This document shows, one piece after another, positions 9,840 to 21,596 of a stretch of 64,000 bases of DNA (position 1 is its first letter; the number at the start of each line of letters is the position of its first letter). Below the pieces are notes generated by a model. That model was not told the origin of the DNA and ran no database searches. It saw only the letters and a program-made list of their open reading frames with translations. The position numbers and the translations under genes are program-made. This stretch comes from Selaginella tamariscina (lineage: Eukaryota; Streptophyta; Lycopodiopsida; Selaginellales; Selaginellaceae), in assembly GCA_003024785.1 (NCBI GenBank), contig PUQB01000032.1:248001-312000 (forward strand), in the 5' to 3' direction.

Positions 9840-12829
9840 TTAAGCTTCATAAAATATACATTCTCTTGCAATTTTGTTAATCGTGATTTTATTAACGCTT
9901 CTTGACATCCATCTATATCGAATGGATTTAACATTTATAAATATGCTAGGTCTTTTTGATTAGGAGACCATGTTTTCTCTAGGCATCCATTATATCTTTT
10001 TTCTCCTTCTCATGTTGCTTTTTTATGGTTTGAACCATACAACCTTTACCATACTTTTTTTATAATAACTTCAGGTTTAACCCATCTAGTTATATGATCA
10101 TTAGTTTAAAGCCTTGCAGCAATCAAAGTATGGTTTAGGTTTTTAGTTCCTTTGTTCAACAAAGTGTGGGGTTTGCACTTCCACATCACTACTAGCTTTA
10201 ATGTTGTCTACCCTCATTGATGTCATTTCAATTTCCTATCGCCATCTTGTTTAAAGCCAAAAGGGTGTTGTAATTTTGTAATTGTGACAACATGCCCTTC
10301 TAACTCTTGAACAACAGTCTCCTAATAGTCGACTACATGCTTATATAATTCTAAATAACCAATTGCCTTATCAGAATTCTTTGATATTAATTTTTGAACC
10401 CATGCCACATATTTTTTTATGTTGTTAATAATAAGTTCTTGTTCCTTAAGCTGGACACTCAATGGAATAGGGTCTGGTTATTCTTTTGGGAAAGTGGCTT
10501 TCCATCCTCTTCACTTTTGAAGAGCATTAAGCCTTCTTTCAGTAACCACTCCTACTCTGATGGCCGTAGTTTGTATTGCATAATAGGTATACCATCTCTA
10601 TGAAAAAGAATTATAGTGGCACAAGGTGACTAGTTAAAGAATCGCTCCCTCTTTGATATATTCCTTGAAACTTTTTGAAGTTGGCACCTCAGTTATAAGC
10701 AAAGCACAACTTTTTTTGGAGATGCAATTTTCAAAAAGATCCATCATATGCGAAAGTAAGTGCACTTGTCCTTTTTGTAAGTTGAAGAGCTTGCTGAAGA
10801 ACACATTAATATCTTCATGAGTGTGACCAACCATAAGGAAACTGACATGATTGTCTCAAACACACCTTTGGCAAAAGCATTGACAAGTATGCTAGTACAT
10901 ATCTAGAAAATAAAGTAAGTATGAGCTTGAGAAACCCTTAACTAAAATGATTTACCTATTTTTGTTCTGCCTGCACAATTATCATTGTAAAAGCAAATGA
11001 CGAGGAAGCTTATTTGATGTTGAGGACACATGTACACTATTGAGCTAGATCCTTCCACTGAACTAGAACTTCAACAGGGCCATCTGTTTTTTGTGCAGGC
11101 TGCTGACAATGCTTCATATAGTCTCAAGTGCAGATGTGTTCATGAGAGCATTATGTAAAGGTTGAAGGTTGTTTCTTCACTTTGAGATCCATATGACTTT
11201 TGTGAGTGGGCTTCAAGGTTTTGAAACACATGGCCAACGACTCAATAGTGAAATTGGAGTCGCTAGACCAATGTGGAAGTGAAAAGTGTCCATATGATTC
11301 ACAACCGTGTCATGAGTTAATACACATGTCAATGAAATCGGAAGTTTCATAAAGGCACTTTGGTGTTGCAACGAGCTTTGGAATGCTGGTCTTTGAATGA
11401 TCATCTTGTCATGGATCAAGCACATGTATTCTGATGGGCGTGACACAGAAAGCATGGTGTGCATAGTATTGAACTGGCAAGTTTGTTGGCAATCATGTGG
11501 GCCTCCATCTTCTTTTGAATGGCAGTGATCTCCACCAAGGTTTTTGCACAAGCCTCTGCAGCCTTCAATGATGTACAAGTGTCACACTTGGAAAAGCTAG
11601 AGTGTTTTGCAATTAAAATGAGTATTCCATATGTTGTTGAAGGTACCAGTGCAGATTGTTTGGAGCCCCATCAAATTTAGGCACTTGTTCACATGTTCAC
11701 ATAGCTTCAATTGAGTGTAGATTGAAGGCAAAACCTTGAGATTTTTCCTGACCCTGCATTTGTGGTTCGCATTTGTGAGCATCTTATTTGCATTTGCTTC
11801 CACAAAAGCCTTGAGTATCTCTATGGCTGCCATAATGTGAGAGTGGGTTTTGACCAAGGAGTGTTCCCATGTACTGAGGTGCGCTCTCCATCTAGCCATT
11901 CATCCCTTCGTGGTAGAACGTGGTCTTTGGGATCCCGTATATAGTGTACCAAGCTTTGAAGCAAATGGCCACCTTATTAAAACCATGGATGTACTCTAAT
12001 AACCTGTGTCCAAGGCCATTCCATCAATACACCCAGTTAGTGCAGCATATACAAACTATGCCTTTGCTTTTGGGTGATATACAAAAGCATGTCTACATTG
12101 GGTAATTTCATTCCGGTTTGCCATCTGATAACACTTCTTCTTGCACCAGTCAATTGTGGAAATGTTAGTAACACTTGTCGAAGATGTGGGATCCATGTTG
12201 ACCCTCTTTTCGGAACTTGCAAGGGTAGATCTGTAGCACATGAATTGTCTTTTTCTTACTATAGGACCTATATAAGGAACCTCTTCAAATATGAGTTGTC
12301 CTTCCATGTTGTTATTATTGAAATCCAATCCTGAATATGTTGAACCATCTCCCCGTCTTAATTCAGATGTTCGCCACCTCACAAGGGATCTAGGATGCAA
12401 TGTGTCATTAGGTGAAACCTTTGTCACAACTACACCCACAAAGTAAGCCTTTTGATACAACTTCCATTGGATTTACAGCTATAATGATGACCCTCCAAAC
12501 CTCAATCGCATGAAGAAAGAGAATCACTTCATCCATCACAATAGGTAAGCCCTTATCTGATGAACTTGTACTAATATTTGTTTGTGAATCTGCAATTTTT
12601 GTGTTAGTCTTGACTTCTTCCACTTCCACAATATAGGAGAACCCTCTTCAACTTCCATTCAAGGAACTTCAACATGCTTGCAAATGATGTTCACCCATAC
12701 GTACACAGAAGATCCTTAGGCAATATTATGACATGATGTATTATCATTTCGAACTTCCACAGTTCCATTGCTAATTATCTTGTTGTTCTAAAAAAGATAT
12801 ACTTTATCTTTAATATTAAACATATTGTC
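9840..12829 (-). pseudogene. P1 transposase-like gene, degraded
   Basis: Collinear with the P3 gene at 54792-57915 but full of stops and indels. Recognisable blocks on the minus strand are VVVTKVSPNDTLHPRSLVRWRTSELR (about 12330-12450), NEITQCRH (about 12090-12130), LKVLPSIYTQLKLCEHVNKCLNLMG (about 11660-11740), the SVSRPSEYMCLIHDKMI region with the first acidic site (about 11395-11450), and MVGHTHEDINVFFSK (10790-10834). The third motif is GHTHEDIN here and GHTHEDID in P3. The boundaries are the positions equivalent to the P3 stop codon and the exon-2 acceptor. Confidence 0.8.
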
Positions 12830-12959
12830 CTGCACATAAATAATTATGTCATTTATGATATTTGTTTATGCAATATGCAAAAAAATCTAAATTGAGGGTG
12901 CTTAATATATATGCATATAATGATATATAATTATGTATAAGTATAGATTCTCATGCTTG

Positions 12960-13475
12960 AGAATCTATATAAGTGGTGGCGGGATTAATCTCGCTCACAA
13001 TTCTCTCCTACGGGGAAGAGGTGACGGGATTAAACTCGCCAATGCTTCCTCGCCTCCTACAATTGGGGGCACGATTAATCCCGTCCACCATTTAAGAGAT
13101 AGAGAAGCATTGGCGGGGTTAATTTACTTCCTAAAATGGTGGGCGGTATAAATCCCGCTCATAATTCTTTAAAATAAGGAAGGGTGGCGGGATTAATCCT
13201 GCCATCCCTTTTCTACCTCCTAGAATGGTGAGCAAGATTAATCTCACCTATAACTCTTTAAAATTAATTTCCTTAACTCTTCATTGTTTAGAGAGTTGTG
13301 AACAGGATTAATCCCAACATCCTTTCTAAAAGGCAGAAAAGCATTGGCCGAATTAATCTTGCCACCCTTCCATGTTTCAGAAAGTTATGGATGGGATTAA
13401 TCCCACCACCTTTTCTAGGAGGCGGGAAAGGAATGGCCGGATTAATTTGCCACCCATCGACAACTCTTTAAAATC
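12960..13475. repeat. P1 palindrome array alpha (decayed)
   Basis: Around ten variants of the GGCGGGATTAATCCCGCC palindrome at irregular 30-60 bp spacing, many with C-to-T or G-to-A changes (for example GCGGGATTAATCTCGCTC at about 12979). The array sits just upstream of the P1 transposase coding exon, as in P3, inside the predicted first intron (acceptor next to 12829, donor at 13613-13618). The transition pattern is what old, methylated CpG sites would be expected to show. Confidence 0.78.
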
Positions 13476-13618
13476 TCAACTAACCGAGGATTTTAAATAA
13501 AAAGGATATAAACGAGATAAATCCATAACGGATTATGATGTAATCCTAATGGATTCCTAAACCCCATGTAAGAGAGTGAATCTTTATAAGTATTTCTAAA
13601 TTTGTTTATAATACTTAC

Positions 13619-13860
13619 TTATAAACAGCATTAAGGGTGCCGTACTTTTCTATAAATGATAGCACCTAATTTAATGTCGCTTCTAAGGTGATCACTATCA
13701 AGAAAAGAGAAAATTATAAAATGAAGAAACCCTTACAAAAGAAAGAATTAAATTTAAATTTGAGTGAAAAATTAAAGCATTTTTAAATTTACATGTTAAA
13801 CTGATAATACTTATGTTAAAGTTTTAAATTTTCAAAAATAAAATAAATTTAAGATGAATT
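13619..13860 (-). other. Predicted transposase first exon, P1
   Basis: On the minus strand, 'ctgtttataa|GTAAGTATT' gives a good splice donor at 13618-13613. The flanking sequence is conserved in P2 (29570-29804) and P3 (58958-59215). No long conserved protein frame is shared by the three copies, so the exon is probably 5' untranslated. The 5' end is not defined. Confidence 0.45.
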
Positions 13861-14201
13861 GACCCAAATAACCAACTCTCTAACATATATACTTTCTAAT
13901 TCTAATGATTTTAATAAATTGCATTTAATGTATTTAACATTAGCAAGTGATTCAAGCTGTTTAATTTTACAAAATTTTAGTAATTATTCTACATTCTTAT
14001 TATTCTAGTATATATTATTAAGTATATATTATAAATATATATACTTATACAATAAATAAATGATATATTATTATGTATCATTTAAATATATTCATAGTGT
14101 GTATATTAATATTATTTCTTAATTATTTGAGTAATTATTTTACATTTGTTTATATTAATGGGCTATTCTTAATTATTTTCTTATTATTTCAAGAATATTC
14201 C
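13861..14201. other. AT-rich core of P1, left part
   Basis: AT-rich, homologous to P3 59216-59600 and to P2 (inverted). It stops at the solo LTR insertion site. No gene. Confidence 0.6.
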
Positions 14202-15945
14202 TGTCATAGTTTTTACTATGACTCCTCTTTACTTTGGACGTTGACTGTTGTTACCTACTGTACTATGTTGATAAGCCCTAGATGTAGTGAGAAATAGCCC
14301 CGCTTAGTGCACTTAGGTGTTTAGGGGTAATCCGGCCGGCTGTCCTTAGATATCTCGAGAAACTCTAAGTGAAGGTAGCACTTACCTTCTAAAAAACTCT
14401 TACCCTTGTTTTCCATGTCCCGGTTGGATTAATGGCTAGTTCCGGTGAGTTCGCATGTCGGATATGCTTAGAAATACCCCCAGGTTTGACAGGTTAGGGT
14501 TTAGGGGTCGATGGATAACTCACCAAGTATGTTCCCTTTGGGAATGAGATTTCAGTGCTAGCCCACTTATGTAAACAGGAAAACGGGGGGGGCCTCTGTC
14601 ACATAAATAAGGTAGTATATAGGAGTGAGGGTTCCTGGGTTCATGACTGAGCTCGTTACTCTTCTCCCGGTGCAAGCTCTAGCTTGTGTCGACAAGGCAC
14701 AACCCTCTGTTGTGCCGCCCTAACTTCCAGATGCCAGGGGTACGTCTCACCTTCGAGGTAACTTACCCTTAACGTTGGCGAATCCATGCCTGGGAGGTCT
14801 TGTTGGAATGCACGTTCCAAGAGGCAGAGGTTGAGGCTTGTCTCCAGCCTCCTCCTCCACGTCAAGCTAGGTGTAGCACTCACGGCCAAGCAAGGCAATC
14901 CGTGTCCTTGTCCAACTGTGAGCGTGGGATCTTGTTTGACATGTTCGTGTTACTTGGTTCCTGAGGGTTCATTGAGGGGTTCTAGAGTCGGCATTTAGGA
15001 GCCACGTTTGTGGCACTTGGTGCAACTCTTGAATCTAAGGGCTATGGCATGATAGCCCACATTGGGGAAGGCAGTGTCACATGGAGATGTGACACTAGGC
15101 TAAACGTCACATGGTACAAAGCCTGAGGCACGCCCTTTGGGGTTATGTCATGGGCTTGTCGCCAAGGGGTTGGATACTTTAGCAAACAGACATGCTTGTG
15201 CTTGCACTAGGGTGTTAAGCCTTGGGCATCCGCTCAAGGGAGGTTAGGTCTTAACTAGGTGTGCTTTGGCACACTTGGCTAGGGGAGTGTTCTCCTTAGA
15301 ATTCAAGGGTTGAACAACCTAAACATGCTAGCATGAGCCCTTTCGTGAGGCACTCGCAAGGTCATGTGCTTAGGGTTTTCCCAAACCTAGCCTTAGGGAG
15401 TTTGCTTAGTAAAACACTCGTGTCCTCACTAAGTACTAGCCCTAGGTCTAGGGTATAACTTGGCCACTCAAACCCTTAAGGGTTAGTCGTGGTTCAGGGT
15501 ACCCTTATTGCCCTAAAGGGGTTGTACTCCGGATGAGGGTGATTCCTCAAAGGGTAAGTGACGATGCCTTAGCTATGTCACGGGGGTATGTGTGGAACAC
15601 ACGTCTCCTTGATGGGGGTTAGGGCATGAGCTTGTCTAGGTCTTTTAGGGCAAGACCCTAAGTCAACTAGGGTTATCCCTCAAGGGTTTTGGGGGTAGAC
15701 ACTCTAGAGAGACTTAGGCTAAACCCTAAGTCAACTAGGGTTACCCCTCAAGGGTTCTGGGGGCAGACATTCTAGGGAGACTTAGGCTAAACCCTACCTG
15801 TCCACTTGGGCATTAGAGTCTAACCCTAGGGGTCGTTGGGGTTGTTCTAGGAAACTTAGCGTTGCTCACATAGGGTGATGACGCCAACTAGCCACCTAGC
15901 AGCCACGTGTTGCCACGTGTTGGCCCTTTGGGTTAAAACTCTGAC
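14202..15945 (+). mobile_element. Solo LTR, TGTCATAG family (1744 bp)
   Basis: Begins TGTCATAGTTTTTACTATGA and ends AAAACTCTGACA, so it has TG..CA ends with 5-bp terminal inverted repeats. It is flanked by an exact 5-bp duplication ATTCC (14197-14201 and 15946-15950). The sequence on either side rejoins as the AT core of element P (compare 59990-60010: aagaatattt/caatgttaaacc). No internal retrotransposon domain is present. The first 20 bases contain a hairpin-forming repeat, TCATAGT...ACTATGA. Confidence 0.9.
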
Positions 15946-17454
15946 AATTCCAATGTTAAACCTTATTATCAATATTAAATTAATATATATTAAAACTATA
16001 TATGACTATATATTAGATAAAATGTTAAATTATTATGTATAATTTAAAATATGTTTATAGTGTATATATTAATATTATTTTTACTTTAATTTAATGTTTC
16101 TTTGGCAAACATATATAACACAATAAAAAATTTACATATACATGTGCACACGCATTAAAGCACTTATAGAGACACATATGCACACACATATACATGCCGA
16201 TGAGTGGATCATAATATAAATAAATGTTCAAGGGTCTAGCATTTAACTTTGTATTTACGGTTTAGGGTTTAAATCCCAAACCAAACATTTATTGTTACAC
16301 ACACTCTACACTGGGGCTTACATATACATACAAGAAATATTTATATACTTCTACACGCACACAACACACCCCTTAAAAACATCCCACAATATGCATTAAA
16401 AGCACCTATAGAGACACATATGCACACATATACACACCGATGAGTGAATTACAATACAAATAATTAAATGTTTAGGGGTATAGGGTTTAGGGTTTAAACC
16501 CTAAACTAAGCATTTATCATTACACACACTTTACACTGGGACTTACATATACATACACAAAACATCTATATATTTACGTTTAATGTTTAGAGTAAATTTA
16601 TACTAAATAATTAGAAAAATCTGCATGGATTTAGTTTATATTAGTATAAAGATTTTATATTAATATATATATTATGTGCTACGATTACTTTCAAATGTGT
16701 TTTAATATCACTATGTCATTTTAAGTTAGAATAGAGTAAAATTCAAATATATACATACAATTTTCAAGTATGAGCAAATTATAATTTGCATTTTAAAAAA
16801 TAGAATTTTAAAAATAATTTAGAAATCACTAGAATGTTTGTGTATTTATGTTTAACTACTTGACTATCAACAATTCTTTATGCATGTTTTCTTATGTATT
16901 TTTTTATATGAATAATAGACTTTTTATACAGCTATTAAAATTTAATAATAAAATACTTGCATTGGTTTAAATCCTAAACCAAACTGGGAAATATGTTGCT
17001 TCTTTATCGAAAACTCATGTTAAATGCATGTATGATTTATATGTACTCAATCTATGTGTATGTAACACATTGAATTCACACAAGTAATATGTAACATATT
17101 CACACATGTAATATGTATGTATGTTTGTGTGTATACATGTGTGTATGTATATATGTGTACTAATGTATGTAATGTATGCAAAATTAATGTTTTAACACTC
17201 TCTCTCTGCATGATCCATAATATGTACTGACGTGACAATATTATGTACTATATATGTATGTCTATGTGTATATTATATGTGTGTATGTATGTATTGCTGT
17301 ATGTGAACATTTAACACTCTTATAGACACACATATGTTAAACCCTGGTACACCCACACACGCACACAAATTTAAGATTATGATAATATAATGAAAGAATA
17401 TTCATTTTGGGTTAATATATATTTTATTTCTTTTAGGGTTTAGGCATATTCTTA
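15946..17454. repeat. AT/CA-rich core of P1 with a tandem duplication and telomere-like motifs
   Basis: Homologous to P3 60000-61260. It also contains, only in this copy, a direct duplication of about 240 bp: 'cacttatagagacacatatgcacaca...gatgagtg' at about 16150-16385 and again at about 16390-16570, each with a GTTTAGGGTTTAAA telomere-like motif. Many TGTGTATG/CATACACA runs. No coding frame that looks real. Confidence 0.65.
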
Positions 17455-17614
17455 AGGTTTCAAGGCGGCAGAGAAAAAAGGCAGCGGAGGAGAAAGACGC
17501 AGCGACAGTGGAATGTGAGTGGCAGTGTAATAGATTAATAGATCCACTCTCACAAGGCATGGCGGTCCAAAAAGGTGCGGCAGTGCAGCAAGGTTTGAAG
17601 GCGCATTCACACAG
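17455..17614 (+). other. Predicted first exon of the ParB/MTase-like gene, P1 (long form)
   Basis: Preceded by TTTTAGGGTTTAGG, a telobox-like sequence, and ended by CACACAG|GTGAAATCT, a good splice donor conserved with P3 (61335|61336) and P2 (27518|27517). The P1 version is about 100 bases longer than in P2 and P3. Its extra GC-richer sequence (about 17475-17590) is absent from both. No ATG frame joins convincingly to exon 2, so it is likely 5' untranslated. Confidence 0.45.
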
Positions 17615-17634
17615 GTGAAATCTCTCTCTCATGT

Positions 17635-17890
17635 ATCACACGCACACTCTTGTATATACATACACATATACATATACATATACATATATATACATATATA
17701 TATGTGTGTGTATCTGTATAATTTAATTTTTTTATCTATCTCTCGCACACACACACACTCTTGTATATACATACACATATACATATACATATACATATAT
17801 ATATGTGTGTGTGTGTGTGTGTATCTGTATAACTTTATTTATTTATCTATCTCTGACACACACACGCACACATATAATTTAATTTATTTA
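17635..17890. repeat. CA/TA microsatellite cluster, P1
   Basis: Two tandem blocks of about 125 bp, each containing (CA)n, ACATATACATATACATATA and TATATGTGTGTG followed by 'atctgtataa.tttat'. The same composition fills the equivalent intron of P2 and P3. The apparent reading frames through it are low-complexity artefacts. Confidence 0.8.
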
Positions 17891-18044
17891 TCTCTTTTAG
17901 AAATTACTTTTAAATTATATCTCTCTCTTAGACACGCACTTTTGAATGTATATGTATTTGTCTTTTTTTTTATATATGTAATTTCTTTATCTCTCTATAG
18001 ACACAACTATATGTATATGTACATGTTTATTTCTATCCCATTCC

Positions 18045-18990
18045 CTGCCTAGGCGGCAGGATTAACCCTGCCACCCTTCCATGCCGGGTGGGTGGGATTA
18101 ATCCCGTCCACCACTCTTTAAAGAGAAAAGCGGATGGCGAGATTAATCCCGCCACCACATCCATGCCTAGTACGCAGGATTAACCCCGCCATCTCTTACA
18201 TGGCGGGTGGGCCTTGCCTAAAGGGTGGTGGGATAAAACCCGTCACCCATGCCCTACTTAAAGGGTGGCAAGATTAATCCTGCCACCCATACCATGCATG
18301 GCAGGAGGCCATCCCACACTCTTTAAGACATAAATGATGGTGGGATTAACGCCACCCCTTCCATGCTTGGTGGGTGGGATTAATCTCGCTCACAACTCTC
18401 TCAAATGGATAAGGGTGGTGGACGAGATTAATCACGCCACCAATGCCATGCATGGCGAGCGAGATTAATCCGCCCCATCTTTGTGACATAAAGGGTGGTG
18501 GGATTAAATCCGCTGACCCTTCCGTGCCTGGTGGGCGGGATTAATCCTGCCAATTGTTCGAGGAGGTGTGGAGGTGGTGGGAGGCATGGAAAGGGTGGTG
18601 CCACCAGACATGGAAAGGGATTAATCCCGCCACCCTTTATGTCTCAAAGAATGTGGGGCGGGATTAATCCCTCCCGCCATGCATGGCATCGTGGAAGGAT
18701 TAATCATGCCCACCACCCTTATCCATTTGAAAAAGTTATGAGCGGGATTAATCTCGCCCACAACTCCTTTACCTCTATCTCCAACACACACATGAATTTA
18801 TATGTGTATCTGTATATTATAATTTTTATATATATCTCTCTCACATACACAAATTATAGAGGCAAGGAAGTGGTGGAGGAATTAATCCCGCCACCCCTTC
18901 CCTACCTCCTAAAATGGTGGGCAAGATCAATCCCACCCACTTCTCTTTGAGACAGAGAAGGGTGGCAGGATTAATCCCGCCACCTTTTAT
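18045..18990. repeat. P1 palindrome array beta (decayed)
   Basis: About 20 decayed versions of the 18-bp palindrome, at roughly 35-60 bp spacing. Examples are GGCAGGATTAACCCTGCC at about 18055 and GGCGGGATTAATCCTGCC near 18535. It lies in the predicted first intron of the ParB/MTase-like gene, matching 25020-26475 (P2) and 62448-63895 (P3). Confidence 0.8.
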
Positions 18991-19084
18991 GTGAATGTAC
19001 ATGTGTATTAATATATATAAGTTCTTTATCTTCTTTTATTTACTTCTATAATTTTATCAAAATATTTTGAGTAAAAGCTAGTAA

Positions 19085-19175
19085 ATCATGTAAAATTGTC
19101 AAAAGCTCACATTTGTGGCGGTTCTATAAACAAATGATACTAGTTTTTTACACTATCACAAACTTGAGCTTTGGA
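19085..19175. repeat. Hairpin-forming inverted repeat upstream of exon 2, P1
   Basis: Arms GTCAAAAGCTCACATTTGTG and the imperfect complement CACAAACTTGAGCTTTGGAC, about 45 bp apart. The same structure is at 24833-24917 in P2 and its first bases end the window in P3. Both arms have changed in P1 but still largely pair. Confidence 0.6.
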
Positions 19176-19418
19176 CGCTTAATCCAGTCCATTTATCTCT
19201 AAGACAAAGAAGGGTATATGTGAATTTACTAGTGTATTAATATATATAAGCACATGTTTGTCTGTATATTATAATTCCTCGCCATTTAAATAGTCTGAGC
19301 ACTTCAGAGAAAAATATGTATAGACCTATAAAGTATTAATAGTATATTTGTATATTCGGGTTTATATAAGTGTGTGTGCGTTTTATATGAATTGTATTTA
19401 TAGTGTATTATTGTGTAG

Positions 19419-19873
19419 AAAGACAAATTGATCAAACAAAGAAATTCAGTCATTGGTATGGAGTCGTCATCAAATTCTGGGTAAGAATTAAAATAAAATT
19501 TGTTATACTCAGATATGTGTTTGAAGAACTAATTATTTTTATATTCAAATGTGGAATTGATGTAACATTGAAGATAAGAGGAGGCGACGAGATGAGCAAG
19601 GGGATTCTAGAATCAACTTGGCCATATTTCAAAATAACGAGAAGCACATTGGATTAACCATGGTTGCAGTCAAACTAACCTCTATCACATCGCTTGGACA
19701 AGCAAAATAATGGAAATAAATTCACTAGTCAAGCACCCGAGGGCAGGTTATGAATCGAGATTGGATAATGATCAAAATATATACCTTGTTCCATCCAATG
19801 TTATGTTCTCGGATCCGGAGGACGCCATATACGACAAGAATCTTGGGTGGTTCTATCGGCTTGTGAATTATAT
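19419..19873 (+). pseudogene. ParB/MTase-like gene, 5' coding part, P1
   Basis: Starts at an AG acceptor (19417-19418). A first short exon ends TTCTGG|GTAAGAATT, and a second begins ATGTGGAATTGATG. These match P2 exons at 24665-24726 and below 24603. Protein blocks include GIDVTLKIRGGDE and ILESTWPYFK, then the PSNVMFSDPE motif. The gene is cut at 19873 by the P2 insertion and resumes at 32383. Stops and indels are present. Confidence 0.78.
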
Positions 19874-19898
19874 GCACGTTGTAACTAAAGTGGGCATG
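19874..19898 (+). repeat. Terminal inverted repeat, P2 left end
   Basis: GCACG then TTGTAACTAAAGTGGGCATG. It pairs with the reverse complement of 32358-32382, differing at two positions. Confidence 0.82.
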
Positions 19899-20155
19899 AT
19901 ACGTGAAAATGGGAATATAAAATAAATTACTAATTAATACTTAAGTTTTAATTATTAATTAATCATTTAATTAATATGTAATTAAGCCTTAAATATTAAT
20001 TAATTAATTAATCCTTCAATAACCTTACTTAGTAAGGAATATTCCTAAAATATCTTAGAATATTCATATTATTCTAAAAATAGTTTACAATAATGAAGAA
20101 ATACTATCAAACATAATTACAAATGAAATCATTTTCTTATCAACATGTTAATTTT
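19899..20155. other. AT-rich subterminal region of P2 behind the HAD gene
   Basis: Rich in TTAATTAATTAA. Contains 'ttagaatattc' motifs like those in the other subterminal region. Probably holds the 3' end of the HAD transcript. No gene. Confidence 0.5.
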
Positions 20156-21316
20156 TTATAAATACTTTCTTCTATCATACAAAGAAATTTTCATTTTGTC
20201 TAAATCATCACTCTCCGGATTAATCAAATCATTTTGGTCAATATCTTGATGTTGTTGCCACCACTTAACACTCTCACGAATGCAATTGGGAGTTGCCATC
20301 CTTGTTAATACATAAGATGTGATAAGAGAAGGTCTGCATAAAGGCTCATCTAAAAACTGACGTTCCTTAAGAATAATATTATAAAGCGCCCGGTTGCTAT
20401 CCTTCATTTTATAAAATTCAATATCACGAGAAAGAAAAGCTTCAGGAAATGTATGATACGGTGGATACTGCTCACAAAAATTTTCGAGATTCTTCTTTCT
20501 GAGGCACGTATCCAAGTAGTTCACTAGCTCATCCATGATATCGGTATCAGAATATGGATCGAAAGTGATTGGATGAATACAAGCAATGTTTTGGTTGAGC
20601 ATAGCCTTCTGAGGAGAGTCGTCTACTACTAACATCTGTGCGTTCTTCATTATCCTTAAGCGACTGATCTCCCCATGAGTCCCAATTATTCTTTCATTCT
20701 TGAAGAAGTACGGCTTGCTTTCCTTTCTTATATTGTGAAATTCGAGAGGTTTATAACATATTCGCTGGTCAAAAATCCAATCTTTACGAATCACCTCTTC
20801 TGCAACACTACAATGTTTCTTAAGTAAATTCAACAGCGGTGTTAAGTTATGAATCTGCATGCATGACCAAATCCCCACAAGCGCACCCATCTCCTTAAGC
20901 TTTTGAAAGAGACGATCCAACCCTGGACGAAAAATAATATCATATCGAAATTTACCATGACAAGGAATGAAATCTCCTTGTTTGATTTCTTTTTCTATCC
21001 TGGGCCTTTGTCGATGAAGCAGAACACCATTGACATCCAACAACACAATATGGCCATGAGTAACATGAGATAGCGTTGCCTCTTGAATACTTTGCAAATC
21101 ACTTGTTTGCTCCCTTTCACATTTATCCGTTGCCACTATCTCGTTGCCTATCCCTTCATCATTTAATTGTACATCATCCTTACAAGATTCAGATATTGCA
21201 TGCGCTGAAGAAATTGATTTCGGAACTGAAGCCAATAAAAATGATGATGAAGTGGCCCCCATGGTAACGATGTTTTGAGCTGCATTATTATCCATTTCCT
21301 GCATGAACTCTGTCAT
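20156..21316 (-). CDS. FCP1/NIF-like HAD phosphatase domain protein (P2)
   Basis: An open frame of 386 codons from the ATG at 21316, which lies one base after a likely splice acceptor; an upstream exon is possible. The N-terminal 90 residues are Ser/Glu-rich and unstructured. The HAD fold follows: motif I DVNGVLLHR at about residue 93, then FRPGLDRLFQKLKEMGALVGIW, then the KSYFF-like region and motif IV LVVDDSPQKAMLN (20592-20638). This matches FCP1/NLI-interacting-factor phosphatases, which act on phosphoserine in proteins. The Asp two residues after the nucleophile is Asn (DVNG, not DxDG), as in several plant FCP1-like proteins from general knowledge, so catalysis is doubtful. It follows the ParB/MTase-like gene on the same strand about 280 bp away, and was probably captured from a host. 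Confidence 0.82.
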   Translation of the reverse strand: MTEFMQEMDNNAAQNIVTMGATSSSFLLASVPKSISSAHAISESCKDDVQLNDEGIGNEIVATDKCEREQTSDLQSIQEATLSHVTHGHIVLLDVNGVLLHRQRPRIEKEIKQGDFIPCHGKFRYDIIFRPGLDRLFQKLKEMGALVGIWSCMQIHNLTPLLNLLKKHCSVAEEVIRKDWIFDQRICYKPLEFHNIRKESKPYFFKNERIIGTHGEISRLRIMKNAQMLVVDDSPQKAMLNQNIACIHPITFDPYSDTDIMDELVNYLDTCLRKKNLENFCEQYPPYHTFPEAFLSRDIEFYKMKDSNRALYNIILKERQFLDEPLCRPSLITSYVLTRMATPNCIRESVKWWQQHQDIDQNDLINPESDDLDKMKISLYDRRKYL

Positions 21317-21596
21317 TCTGACATGTGGCACAAGAAATTGTCGCCAAACCCCTCTCTTACCTCATGCCAATGCTGAAAATCCATGTTCTCAATTATTTCA
21401 TTACATCTGCAAAATGATAATTAGCTGACCTTAAAATTATCAAGGTATATTATTTACCTTGTTAATGTGTGACCCATGTTTGAACTAAAAGCTTCATTAA
21501 TCCTTGAGAATTTATTTTCTGTACAAATATAAAAGAAATATACAAAAATGCCTTATGTTACACTCATTTACAACTATTCATCACTCTATCAATTCA

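Noticed and set aside
16440..16460. Hammerhead ribozyme core (CCGATGAGTG)
   Set aside because: Only the CUGAUGAG-like part is present, with a mismatch. No GAAA partner or paired stems were found in either copy of the duplication.
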